Shown: positions 48,875 through 57,345, counted from the stretch's first letter. The stretch is DNA of 64,000 nt from JAKQEM01 sp964391185 (GCA_964391185.1 CAYMIX010000004.1:62001-126000); one strand, 5' to 3'. Translations and numbers: made by a program. The notes: a model not told the origin generated them from the sequence alone.

Positions 48875-49907
48875 AAAAAAGATTGGCCTCGTTGCATGGG
48901 ATTATTTTTCGCCGAAAGGTGGAATGGGACGATCGCTCAAATGGATTGTAAAAACTCTTGAGCTGTCAGGTTTCAGCTGTCAGGTTTCAGCGCCATCAAG
49001 AAAAATTCAGGGAGGTCAGATTCTATTTTCATTTCTGCTGCCATTCACTCTTGATAAATGGATTCGCCAGAACTCTATCGGTCGACTGGTGTTGCCTGTC
49101 GGCCCAGGTGGAGTTTTCCTTTTAAGAAAGACATCAATTCCAGTCGTATCAATTGTGTATCACACGTACCTTCAGCAATCACAATTAGTTCCAGGACAAT
49201 GGTGGAAAAAAATATTTATTCCATTCGAACGTCGTACATTGAAGATGTCGCAGAAAATTTTGTGTTTTGCAGCGGATACAAAACGAGTGCTGATTCATGA
49301 TCACAACATTCTAGAAGATCGTATTGAATTACTTCCACACGCGATTGATATTGATGCGTGGAATTATTCTGGTGAAAAAGATAATCGATTGTGTGTGTGC
49401 GTTGCGCGATTGGAAAAAAGAAAAGGTGTCGATGTATTAATGCATGCATGGCCGTTGGTTATACAGAAAATTCCTGATGCAACATTAATAATTGTTGGCA
49501 GGGGAGTGATGGCGAAGAAGATCGACTCAATGAAAATTTCATCCGTCACACGTCATGACTCGATGGATCAAAAAGAATTGCAGTCTCTCGTTGGGCGCGC
49601 AGCGATTGCACTGTGTCCTGCGTACCTCGAAGGCTTTGGTCTCGCCGCCGCAGAAGCGATGGCCGCAGGAACACCAGTGATAGCATCGGACACTGATGGC
49701 TTGAGAAATCTCGTCGATGAACATGCAGGGGTACTTGTTCCTGCTGGCGATGCTGAGAAATTGGCCGAAGCGATCGTTGAACTATTAAAAGATGATCAAT
49801 CGCGAAAGAATAAAGGTGTGTATGCGAAGGCAATTTTCAAAAAGAAGTGTGATCCCATTACTTCAGCAGACCAGCTTGTGGTGGCGATGCAAGACATCAC
49901 AGCATGA
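48861..49907 (+). CDS. Glycosyltransferase family 4-like protein
   Basis: 348 residues with GT-B fold: WDYFSPKGGMGRSLKWIVKT at the N terminus, CVARLEKRKGVDVLMHAW, and EX7E in EGFGLAAAEAMAAGTPVIAS. Coupled to the previous gene by overlap; both probably work in the same surface glycan pathway with the GT-C-like protein that follows. A tandem 14-base duplication (48961-48990) encodes LSGFSCQVSA near the N terminus. Confidence 0.9.
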   Translation: MSSSEKKIGLVAWDYFSPKGGMGRSLKWIVKTLELSGFSCQVSAPSRKIQGGQILFSFLLPFTLDKWIRQNSIGRLVLPVGPGGVFLLRKTSIPVVSIVYHTYLQQSQLVPGQWWKKIFIPFERRTLKMSQKILCFAADTKRVLIHDHNILEDRIELLPHAIDIDAWNYSGEKDNRLCVCVARLEKRKGVDVLMHAWPLVIQKIPDATLIIVGRGVMAKKIDSMKISSVTRHDSMDQKELQSLVGRAAIALCPAYLEGFGLAAAEAMAAGTPVIASDTDGLRNLVDEHAGVLVPAGDAEKLAEAIVELLKDDQSRKNKGVYAKAIFKKKCDPITSADQLVVAMQDITA

Positions 49908-49938
49908 CGGAGATCTCAGGACGTCGTACACTGTTCTC

Positions 49939-51414
49939 ATGGCAAAGCGTGCGAAGCGGTTATCACAGAATCAGAAACTTCTTCTCGGAGGGGTATTGCT
50001 TTTGCTTCTCGTAAAATTCTTCCTCCCATTTTTCCTCTACGACACGCCACTTGGGTACGATGCGGGAATTTACAGATATCTCTTCGTTCGTCACTCACAC
50101 GGCTTCCCGCCTTTTTGGCTTGGAGACGTTGATCCCTGGGCGAAGGGTCATCCACTCGGGCTCTTCTTCTTTAGTACGATCTTGATGCGAATCGGCGTAC
50201 CGGTCGATTGGTTGATTGGGTGGATCTGGAACTTGTTTCCCGTCGTGCTCGTTGGAAGTTTCGCATGGGTAATGGCAAAGCGTGAGAAAAATTATCTTGT
50301 TGGACTCTTTACACTCGTTGCAGGATTACTCTCCGTCGCATACTTCGATGGATTTGCTGCGATGTATTGGAAGACGTTTGCATCGTTACTTTGGTGCGCA
50401 CTTGCATTCCGCGCGTTCGAGAAGAAGTCATGGCTCGCGATTGTGTATGGCATGCTCGCGGTCGCGACACATAACCAAACAGGATTGCTCTTCGGTCTCA
50501 CACTTATTTCGTGGATTGCGCTGCCGTTCATTCCATGTACGCGTTCCACGGAAAAAGCGATTACCAAGAGTATGAGTACTAAAGACATTCTAATTATCGT
50601 CAGTATTGCCGCTCTCACGGGTATCGCAGGTTTTCTTACGTATTTGCCTGTCTTACACGAAGCGATTCTCGAACATCTTCCTGCACTCCTTGGAGAAACA
50701 GAAGCTGCAGGAGGAAGCTTCCCACCAGCGTTATTTTATCTGCAGACAGAAGCCATTCTTTTACTCTTCGGTGCGTATGGGTTTTATCGCAGTGTACAAA
50801 AAGAACGGTGGACGCCCTGGCAGCTCGCAGTTATCTGGAGTTTCCTCTTTGTCGCACTGCGTTTGATTTTCTACCGCAGATTTTTCCTTCAGTTAGATTT
50901 CTTCTTATTGCCATTCGCTGCGATGGCAATGCGCGACGCATGGATGAAGTTCAAAGGTACAGCGATGCAGTCCCTCTTTGTTGCAATACTCGTTGTGCAG
51001 CTTTGTGTAAGCGCTTGGGTGATGCAAATGCGCAAGCCGTTGGTAGATGATGTCACGCTGCACAATGTGATCGAAGCTCGTGACACAGTTCCCGCTGGCG
51101 CATTTATTCTTGGCTTAGAGAACGAATCAGTTGTCGCATTGCGCGGTTGGCTTCCAGATCGACCACTCGGTGGCCCAGGACTCTTCGATGTCTTTTGGAT
51201 TCAAGCGGATTGGGAGAAGTTCCTCCTTGGTACACATGAAGAGCGCGTGGCACTGCTGCAAACATTGCCGCAGCCAACGTATCTTTTCGTCTCCACGTAT
51301 TTCAATGATTACTACGGCGATTACGCGGCGATATTCCTCAAAGACGAATGTTTTGAGGCAACGGCGCACAATTATCTGTATCGTGTAACGTGTACATCTC
51401 CCACTGCACAATGA
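49939..51414 (+). CDS. GT-C-like polytopic membrane glycosyltransferase or ligase
   Basis: 491 residues with about 11-12 membrane helices. After the first helix comes an acidic loop, FLYDTPLGYDAGIYRYLF, the usual place of catalytic Asp in GT-C enzymes that use lipid-linked sugars, then WLGDVDPWAKGHPLGLFFFS. A C-terminal soluble tail follows. TACACT lies six bases before ATG 49939 (leaderless). Its stop overlaps the lgt start (ATGA). Confidence 0.75.
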   Translation: MAKRAKRLSQNQKLLLGGVLLLLLVKFFLPFFLYDTPLGYDAGIYRYLFVRHSHGFPPFWLGDVDPWAKGHPLGLFFFSTILMRIGVPVDWLIGWIWNLFPVVLVGSFAWVMAKREKNYLVGLFTLVAGLLSVAYFDGFAAMYWKTFASLLWCALAFRAFEKKSWLAIVYGMLAVATHNQTGLLFGLTLISWIALPFIPCTRSTEKAITKSMSTKDILIIVSIAALTGIAGFLTYLPVLHEAILEHLPALLGETEAAGGSFPPALFYLQTEAILLLFGAYGFYRSVQKERWTPWQLAVIWSFLFVALRLIFYRRFFLQLDFFLLPFAAMAMRDAWMKFKGTAMQSLFVAILVVQLCVSAWVMQMRKPLVDDVTLHNVIEARDTVPAGAFILGLENESVVALRGWLPDRPLGGPGLFDVFWIQADWEKFLLGTHEERVALLQTLPQPTYLFVSTYFNDYYGDYAAIFLKDECFEATAHNYLYRVTCTSPTAQ

Positions 51415-52178
51415 TTGATTTGTTTCCTACGCGAGAAGTCGCACTCCAGATAGGCAGTTTCCACATCTATTGGTATGGAATGATGTATTTCAGCGCATTC
51501 ATTGTCGCATGGCATCTCCTTCCGCGTTTGCAGAAATATCGGAATATCACGCTTTCTTCGGAGGAATGGTCAAACATTCTTTCGTGGGCAGTTGTCGGTG
51601 TGATCGTCGGCGGAAGACTCGGGTTTGTACTCTTTTACGAACCTGCGTATTACCTGTCACATCCACTGGAAATATTCGCAGTATGGAAAGGAGGAATGGC
51701 TTCACACGGCGGATTTATCGGTGTCTCACTTGCGATGATGTGGGCTCTGCGTAAACGAAAATCCGATTTCTGGAAGATTGCAGATATCGTCGTTATCCCT
51801 ATTGCGATTGGGTTGGCATTTGGACGAATGGGGAACTTTATCAACCAAGAACTCTACGGAATCCCCACGAATCTCCCATGGGGAATTATCGTGCCAAACT
51901 CAGAAGTATTGCGTCACCCCACGCAGATCTACGCCGTGATGAAAGATCTCTTCATTGCAGGAGTATGCTTTCTGCACATTCGCAAAACTTCCTCGCAACA
52001 GCCTGGTCAAACATTTGCATTGTTCCTGATGCTCTACGGTGTGCTGCGGTTCCTCAATGAATTCCTCCGCGAACAGAGTGGGGGATACACGTGGGGGCTT
52101 TCCGAAGGTCAGTGGCTGACAATCCCTCTGTTTATTGTGGGTGCGGTGTTGTGGATGCGGAAAGGCCAGAAAGCGTAA
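51411..52178 (+). CDS. lgt: Prolipoprotein diacylglyceryl transferase
   Basis: 255 residues, seven membrane helices. Attaches diacylglycerol to lipobox Cys; lipoproteins at 6596, 9396 and 24126 are likely substrates. Landmarks: IYWYGMMYFSAFIVAW, GGRLGFVLFYEP, KGGMASHGGFIGVSLAMMW and IGLAFGRMGNFINQELYG. ATG 51411 overlaps the upstream stop. Followed by a family-A repeat. Confidence 0.95.
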   Translation: MIDLFPTREVALQIGSFHIYWYGMMYFSAFIVAWHLLPRLQKYRNITLSSEEWSNILSWAVVGVIVGGRLGFVLFYEPAYYLSHPLEIFAVWKGGMASHGGFIGVSLAMMWALRKRKSDFWKIADIVVIPIAIGLAFGRMGNFINQELYGIPTNLPWGIIVPNSEVLRHPTQIYAVMKDLFIAGVCFLHIRKTSSQQPGQTFALFLMLYGVLRFLNEFLREQSGGYTWGLSEGQWLTIPLFIVGAVLWMRKGQKA

Positions 52179-52198
52179 GCCCTTCGTGGCTCGCGACG

Positions 52199-52268
52199 AT
52201 GTGTCATGGTGAGGTGCTCCGTCGAGGGGCCACGAACCATCACGTCGCTCGCACCTCAGGGTGACACA
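52199..52268. repeat. Family-A palindromic repeat
   Basis: GATGTGTCATGGTGAGGTGC to GCACCTCAGGGTGACACATA with inverted ends GTGTCAtggTGAGGTGC/GCACCTCAgggTGACAC. The right end encodes the C-terminal tail of RNase HII. Confidence 0.82.
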
Positions 52269-52866
52269 TAGTATTCAAAATATTCCTCAAATATGTCTTC
52301 CGATGCAGCACGCATGGTCCGTGTTGTTTGATCGCTTCGATGTGCGTTGGAGCACCGTATCCTTTGTGCCCTTCGAATCCATACAGAGGAAATACTTTCG
52401 CATGTTCTACCATGATGCGATCACGTGTGACTTTTGCGATGATCGACGCTGCTGCAATAGCGGGCTCTAGCGCATCACCTTTGATGAGTGAGCTGTGCGG
52501 ATAATCAAACCAGAACGCATCCCGACCATCGACGATGAGATACGTCGGCGTGATTGTTTGTGCGAGCATTTTCACAGCTTCTTGCATCGCTTTGTTCGTC
52601 GCTTCCAGGATTCCGATGTCATCTACTTCATGTGCTTCGACTGCGCTTACACCATACGGACATGTTTGCGTGATCCATCGGTACGACGCTTCGCGCTCTG
52701 CTTCAGTAAGTTGTTTACTATCAAAAAGCCGAATGCCTGCGGTTTTCCAGCCACCGTTTTTATGGCGAGAAACAGCGCAGGGGATATGAACGGCTGCTGC
52801 CACAACTGGACCGGCTAATGGACCCCTTCCAGCCTCGTCAATGCCGATTATGACAGTATTTGACAT
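52240..52866 (-). CDS. rnhB: Ribonuclease HII
   Basis: Removes RNA from RNA-DNA hybrids and single ribonucleotides. 208 residues: IIGIDEAGRGPLAGPVVAAA, FDSKQLTEAERE, YLIVDGRDAFWFDYP and AAASIIAKVTRDRIM. The last residues (MCHPEVRAT) come from the family-A repeat. TACATT lies seven bases before ATG 52866. Confidence 0.95.
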   Translation of the reverse strand: MSNTVIIGIDEAGRGPLAGPVVAAAVHIPCAVSRHKNGGWKTAGIRLFDSKQLTEAEREASYRWITQTCPYGVSAVEAHEVDDIGILEATNKAMQEAVKMLAQTITPTYLIVDGRDAFWFDYPHSSLIKGDALEPAIAAASIIAKVTRDRIMVEHAKVFPLYGFEGHKGYGAPTHIEAIKQHGPCVLHRKTYLRNILNTMCHPEVRAT

Positions 52867-52928
52867 GAGTTAAAATGTATGTCATTATACGATAACCGCG
52901 TTCATTCAAACCAAATGGAGCCTGTGCC

Positions 52929-52972
52929 GCTGGTGTTAGTCTACATTGAATTGGATTCGATGTGACACCAGC
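52929..52972. repeat. Inverted repeat in the miniprotein leader
   Basis: GCTGGTGT and ACACCAGC separated by 28 bases, 30 bases before the SD-led 60-residue gene. Could form a 5' leader hairpin. Confidence 0.45.
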
Positions 52973-53001
52973 TTACGGGCTTAGGGTACAAGGAGGTTTC
53001 C

Positions 53002-53184
53002 ATGAGCGTTTCCGATTGGTCGATGGACGTCGCGATCTACACAACCAATCTCGAAGAGCGGATGTCGTGCTACGACGTGCTCTCGCAGACGTGGGTGCAG
53101 GTTGCACTGTTCAGCGTCCTTTACCTGGGGTACATCGCATTTCTGGTGTATCTCGAGCGGAGGTTCGTCAACGACCGTTCCTAA
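53002..53184 (+). CDS. 60-residue single-span membrane miniprotein with strong ribosome site
   Basis: MSVSDWSMDVAIYTTNLEER then a membrane helix WVQVALFSVLYLGYIAFLVY and a basic end (LERRFVNDRS). AAGGAGG lies five bases before ATG 53002 and a long terminator follows at 53193. Resembles in style the SD-led miniproteins at 21105 and 22310. Family unknown. Confidence 0.72.
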   Translation: MSVSDWSMDVAIYTTNLEERMSCYDVLSQTWVQVALFSVLYLGYIAFLVYLERRFVNDRS

Positions 53185-53192
53185 CTCTCCCG

Positions 53193-53254
53193 AGCCGCTT
53201 TTCCAGATCTTCATTCACTATTTATTGAGATCATACGGAAAAGCGGCTTTTTTA
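53193..53254 (+). terminator. Rho-independent terminator
   Basis: AGCCGCTTTTCC pairs perfectly with GGAAAAGCGGCT across a 32-base loop and is followed by a T run. Confidence 0.85.
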
Positions 53255-53272
53255 TGTCATTATTTTCCATTC

Positions 53273-54607
53273 TCAATTCTTCATTCTCAATTCCCGCAAC
53301 GCATTGCGGGTAATCTCTCGTTCATTCCACGGAATCTGTCCGTTCTTCACCCACATCGTTGTGTCGCTGCCTTTGCCACAGAGGAGAACAGCATCTCCAG
53401 GCTTGGCTTCTTTTAGTAAGAACTTAATGGCTTCCATACGATCGAAGATGCGATGTGCTTTTACCTTTGATTGATCGATGCCTGCCCATACTTCATCGAT
53501 GATCTTTTCCGGATCCTCGGTATATGGGTCTTCGTTCGCGACGACCATCACGTCAGCGAGTTCACTGACAATCTTGCCGACAACTGGACGCTTTTCTTTC
53601 ATGCGATCACCACAGCTTCCACAAAGCACGAGTAAACGTTTACCTGGAGCTAAACTCGCACGTACCGTTTTCAGCGTCTTTTCATACGATTGTGGCGTGA
53701 CGGTGAAATCGATGTACACATAAAAGTTTTGTCCTTCATCAATCAGTTCGATGCGACCTGGAACGCCGTTAAAGGACTTTATTGATTCAACAGCCTTTAT
53801 CTCATCCACTCCAGATACATGCGCACAACTGATCGCACACAATGCGTTCTGGATATTAAACGCACCAGGAATCGATAGAACTAATGGGTGATGCTTGCGC
53901 ACCACAGGTGAGGCATAGCGTTCGTTGAACGTTGCGCTTACGCCTTTAGGCTCTTCTTTGATGTTCGTCGTCCAAAAAGCACATTCATGATTGTTCGTTT
54001 CGATCTCTGGTTCACTGTCTGTTGCATAATGGATCGTCCAATCCGAGTGAATCTTTTTGAATATGTCGTATGTTCGGTCTGAAGCATTGATCACTTTCGT
54101 TCCGTCCTTAGGTTTTAACATCTTAAATAGAAGTCCTTTTGCACGAATGTATTCGTCCATCGTACCGTGATAATCCAAGTGTTCTTCGGAGATGTTTGTG
54201 ATTCCCGCTATAGCAGGCCATGTATAGAGCATGCGGCCCTGGATGAGGCCATGAGAGGAATACTCCAAAACTGCATGTGTACATCCTTCGTTCACAATCC
54301 GTCGTAAAAATTTCTGAATGATAAACGGAGAAGGCGATGTCTTCTGTGTTGCGTTCCATTCGATGCGATCTTTGATGCGGAAGAATGCCGTCGAAAGCGC
54401 GCCAACGTTGATGCCGTTTTCATGGAGAATGTGCGCGGTCATTCCCACGGTCGTTGTCTTTCCATCTGTCCCAGTGATACCGATGATCGTCAGTTTCTTT
54501 GCCGGGAACCCGTACATCAACGCAGCAACAAAAGCCTTAGATTTATGCCACGAGAGACGCAGCGGGTGCTGGTCGGGGATAAGCCGTTTAAGCTTCTGGA
54601 GCGCCAT
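53273..54607 (-). CDS. murE: MurE-type UDP-MurNAc-dipeptide--diamino acid ligase
   Basis: 444 residues. IIGITGTDGKTTTVGMTAHI (ATP), EYSSHGLIQGRM, NISEEHLDYHGTMDEYIRAK (carbamylated Lys), and C-terminal LLVLCGSCGDRMKEKRPVVG with VVANEDPYTEDPEKIID. The DNPR/DDNPR-type specificity loop reads NEDPYTED, so meso-DAP against Lys cannot be decided. The N-terminal UDP domain is short. The extreme C terminus (LRELRMKN) is repeat-derived (AATTCTTCATTCTCAATTC). TGGTATCCT lies eight bases before ATG 54607. Confidence 0.86.
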   Translation of the reverse strand: MALQKLKRLIPDQHPLRLSWHKSKAFVAALMYGFPAKKLTIIGITGTDGKTTTVGMTAHILHENGINVGALSTAFFRIKDRIEWNATQKTSPSPFIIQKFLRRIVNEGCTHAVLEYSSHGLIQGRMLYTWPAIAGITNISEEHLDYHGTMDEYIRAKGLLFKMLKPKDGTKVINASDRTYDIFKKIHSDWTIHYATDSEPEIETNNHECAFWTTNIKEEPKGVSATFNERYASPVVRKHHPLVLSIPGAFNIQNALCAISCAHVSGVDEIKAVESIKSFNGVPGRIELIDEGQNFYVYIDFTVTPQSYEKTLKTVRASLAPGKRLLVLCGSCGDRMKEKRPVVGKIVSELADVMVVANEDPYTEDPEKIIDEVWAGIDQSKVKAHRIFDRMEAIKFLLKEAKPGDAVLLCGKGSDTTMWVKNGQIPWNEREITRNALRELRMKN

Positions 54608-54649
54608 CTTGCTCTAGGATACCACGATACGGCAGTCGCGACTGCCGTA

Positions 54650-55033
54650 TCACGCGTTTGGCTTGTCCTTAAGGATAGACCTTATTTCTTTAATATCGCG
54701 CTGGATTTGTGCCATCAATTCCGCAGTCGAAGGGAAATCCATCACTGGGCGCAGGTATTTGATCAAGACGATCTCTATGCGTTCCGGTGCTTCGAGAACG
54801 TCCATATCGAGGATGTAGAGCTCAAATGTTGTCGTATCCTGGAAGACAGGCCGAGGGCCATAATGGATGGCAGCCATTAGCCATTGATCGTCAATTTTTG
54901 CCCAGCCAGCATAGATGCCTTCGTTGATTGCAGAGGGGATATCGCTTAAATCTATATTCAGAGTCGGTGTTCCGATTTCTTTGCCTCGGCCTCTGCCGGT
55001 CACTAGGCGCGCTGAAAAATGAAGCTGATTCAT
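54650..55033 (-). CDS. Stand-alone riboflavin kinase domain
   Basis: 127 residues matching the C-terminal half of RibF: ARLVTGRGRGKEIGTPTLNI, GIYAGWAKIDDQWLMAAIHY GPRPVF, FELYILDMD and IKYLRPVMDFPS. The FAD-synthetase half is missing. Makes FMN from riboflavin, so FAD (needed by TrxB) would have to come from elsewhere. A downstream frame on the same strand begins 42 bases away (murE). Confidence 0.82.
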   Translation of the reverse strand: MNQLHFSARLVTGRGRGKEIGTPTLNIDLSDIPSAINEGIYAGWAKIDDQWLMAAIHYGPRPVFQDTTTFELYILDMDVLEAPERIEIVLIKYLRPVMDFPSTAELMAQIQRDIKEIRSILKDKPNA

Positions 55034-55081
55034 TGATTAGAAGCATGATGAAATAAGGCTTTCAACACAAGCTTAATACTA

Positions 55082-55612
55082 TTAATCAGCCCTCAAACGC
55101 TTATCTGTTTTTAGCACGAATTTAAAGCTGCGAATTTTGGTAATGCTTCCGTGAAGTGAAGGGCCGGAATGAGAAAATTGTGCTCTACCACCCTGTGCAT
55201 AGCCCTTTCCTACATGCCAAATGAGGATTGACGCTTTGTTGCATGTTTCGCATTCAACTCCCATTTTCTTTTCACGTAAAACTGCTGCAAAACTCTTTGC
55301 AAATACTTCCGTCATGGGCTGTCCATCTAACATATCGATCAATGTTTGTGCTTCTTCGTATGCATCATTAGGTAATGCCAATATAGACTCTAATATCTGG
55401 CGTTGAGATTCCGGTAATCCTTCCTGCAATAACGATGGGACTTTAGGTTGCATAATTCCTTCCACTTTTGCTCGTAGTGTCCGCACACGCTGAATAACGG
55501 CTGCAGTATCTGGATGTTGTGTAAGCTTTTCAATTGCTTCTTCTAAGTTCTGAAATTCCTTTCCTAAAGTTGATTCTCTTTCTTCACCCGATGCTTGTCC
55601 TTCGTTGTTCAT
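55082..55612 (-). CDS. Hypothetical protein with CxxC and His C-terminal domain
   Basis: 176 residues. The N-terminal 115 are helical and acidic (EEAIEKLTQHPDTAAVIQRV, YEEAQTLIDMLDG). The C-terminal part VECETCNKASILIWHVGKGY with FSHSGPSLHGS has a CxxC and several His residues and looks like a small zinc-binding module. Family not recognised. Confidence 0.6.
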   Translation of the reverse strand: MNNEGQASGEERESTLGKEFQNLEEAIEKLTQHPDTAAVIQRVRTLRAKVEGIMQPKVPSLLQEGLPESQRQILESILALPNDAYEEAQTLIDMLDGQPMTEVFAKSFAAVLREKKMGVECETCNKASILIWHVGKGYAQGGRAQFSHSGPSLHGSITKIRSFKFVLKTDKRLRAD

Positions 55613-55629
55613 AGGCAGAGAGAAGCATC

Positions 55630-56226
55630 TTAGTTACCCATCCCATGTTTTTGAATAGTCCTCCAATCGAATGGGAACTTGAATGTCTCAAGAGCGCGGA
55701 CAACTCCGGCGAAAGCGTGCCAGACGTTTTCCTTCTTGAAGATAAAACTGTTACCACTTTCTTGGTTTGGATTGTAGTCGTCGAGAGCTTCACTCTTAGG
55801 AGCGACCGGTACTGTTCCGTAGCGGAGACAAGCGGCAACTTCGTCGTCAGCCTTACTGAGGAAGAGCGCCATATCAGAAGCTGCGAGCATTGTGCGAACA
55901 GCAGCATCGTCATGAGGGATTATTGCAATGCGGTGGTTGTGTTCTTTCGCAAGTTCCGTGAGCATCTTTCCGTAGGAAGCTGAACCCTTTCCGAGGATGA
56001 GAATCTCGAGAGGCAATTCAAGGAGTCCTGGAATAAGTTCCTGGAGAAGCTTTCCCCCGAGCTGATCACTCACACCTGTTGGAATACAGAGCATTGCGCG
56101 CTTTGGTTCTTCAGCCCAACCCAATTTTTCCTGAAGCGCAGTTTTATTCTGCACTTTATATTCAAGCGTCTGCGCATCGTAGGGACGAGCGATCGACTTG
56201 TCGGTGGAAGGGGAGAGGTTGGTCAT
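55630..56226 (-). CDS. Isolated GT5 (glycogen/starch synthase)-like C-terminal domain
   Basis: 198 residues that align by eye with the donor half of glycogen synthase: NKTALQEKLGW, ILILGKGSASYGKMLTELAK, LAASDMALFLSKADDEVAAC LRYGTVPVAP, and WRTIQKHGM at the end. The region of the catalytic Glu (usually EPCGLTQ) is shortened to DDEVAAC, and the acceptor half is absent, so it may be regulatory or sugar-binding rather than catalytic. TATAAT lies 20 bases before ATG 56226. Confidence 0.65.
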   Translation of the reverse strand: MTNLSPSTDKSIARPYDAQTLEYKVQNKTALQEKLGWAEEPKRAMLCIPTGVSDQLGGKLLQELIPGLLELPLEILILGKGSASYGKMLTELAKEHNHRIAIIPHDDAAVRTMLAASDMALFLSKADDEVAACLRYGTVPVAPKSEALDDYNPNQESGNSFIFKKENVWHAFAGVVRALETFKFPFDWRTIQKHGMGN

Positions 56227-56379
56227 TGATATTGATGTATCCTGTAATTATAGCGGAAAAGTCGTGTTTTTTGAAGGCTGCAGGTATTGAGAAACTACTG
56301 AATTGTGATGCTATACAACATCAAAAATACGCCCATTTTGGTGCATGACGGGGCTATTTAGACCATGTACCATCTGTCT

Positions 56380-57345
56380 ATGTCACACCTTGTTTTGATC
56401 GACGGTCATCATCTTATGTATAGGGCTTATTGGGCTATTCCACGCACCCTTACAAACAGCAAAGGAGAGCAGGTAAATAGCGTCTTCGGTATGGCTTCGA
56501 TGCTTCTACATATTCTGAAAATCGAGCAGCCAAGCCACATGGTCGTATGTTTTGATGCCGGCGAAAAAACCTTCCGTCACGAAGAAAACGACACCTATAA
56601 AGATGGTCGTGCCGAAACGCCGGATGATTTCTACGTGCAGATTCCACGCATTATGCAGTTGGTCGATGCGTTCGGTTTACCGCGTGTCTCTGCGGATAAA
56701 TACGAAGCTGACGATTTCCTCTGCGCGTATGCGACTGTTGCCGAAAAAGCTGATATGAACGTGACAATTGTCACCGGTGACCGCGATGCGTTTCAGCTTG
56801 CGACCGACAAAGTGCGTGTAGCGATTCCTCACAGCGGTTACCTCAAAACAGAATACTTGGGTCCAGATGAAATCTTTGCGAAGTATGGCATCCGCCCAGA
56901 CCAAGTTGCATCATATAAGGGCCTCACTGGTGACCAGTCGGATAACCTTCCTGGTGTCCGCGGGATCGGGCCAAAAACTGCTGCAGAACTTCTCCAAAAA
57001 TATGACACATTGGTTGGTGTCTACGAACACATCGATGAAATCCGACCATCGGTAAAAGCAAAGCTGGAGAAAGATAAAGAACAAGCATTTTTCTGTGAAC
57101 ACATGGCGCAGCTCGTGTGCGACATGCCACTCGATGTCACGTTAGAGCAAGCAAAGGTCGAAGGAATCTTGGCAGATCCATTAGTGCAACTTTTCCAGGA
57201 ATTAGAGTTCACCTTGCTCACACGTCGTCTCCGAGAATTTTTGCAGTCACCGTACGGACAGCAAGCGTACTACACCGTAAATGGCGTGTTTGCAGATCCT
57301 GTGAAGGAGGCGCCGAAAAATGATGATCAACTTGCGTTGTTTTAA
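56380..57345 (+). CDS. Stand-alone 5'-3' exonuclease (PolA N-terminal domain)
   Basis: 321 residues. LIDGHHLMYRAYWAIP, VVCFDAGEKTFRHE, KYEADDFLCAYA, TGDRDAFQLA and GDQSDNLPGVRGIGPKTAAE LL: all flap-endonuclease acidic motifs and the H3TH. The polymerase part is absent, as is common in CPR. Removes RNA primers and flaps. TACCAT lies six bases before ATG 56380 (leaderless), so this start is preferred to the ATG at 56365. Confidence 0.92.
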   Translation: MSHLVLIDGHHLMYRAYWAIPRTLTNSKGEQVNSVFGMASMLLHILKIEQPSHMVVCFDAGEKTFRHEENDTYKDGRAETPDDFYVQIPRIMQLVDAFGLPRVSADKYEADDFLCAYATVAEKADMNVTIVTGDRDAFQLATDKVRVAIPHSGYLKTEYLGPDEIFAKYGIRPDQVASYKGLTGDQSDNLPGVRGIGPKTAAELLQKYDTLVGVYEHIDEIRPSVKAKLEKDKEQAFFCEHMAQLVCDMPLDVTLEQAKVEGILADPLVQLFQELEFTLLTRRLREFLQSPYGQQAYYTVNGVFADPVKEAPKNDDQLALF

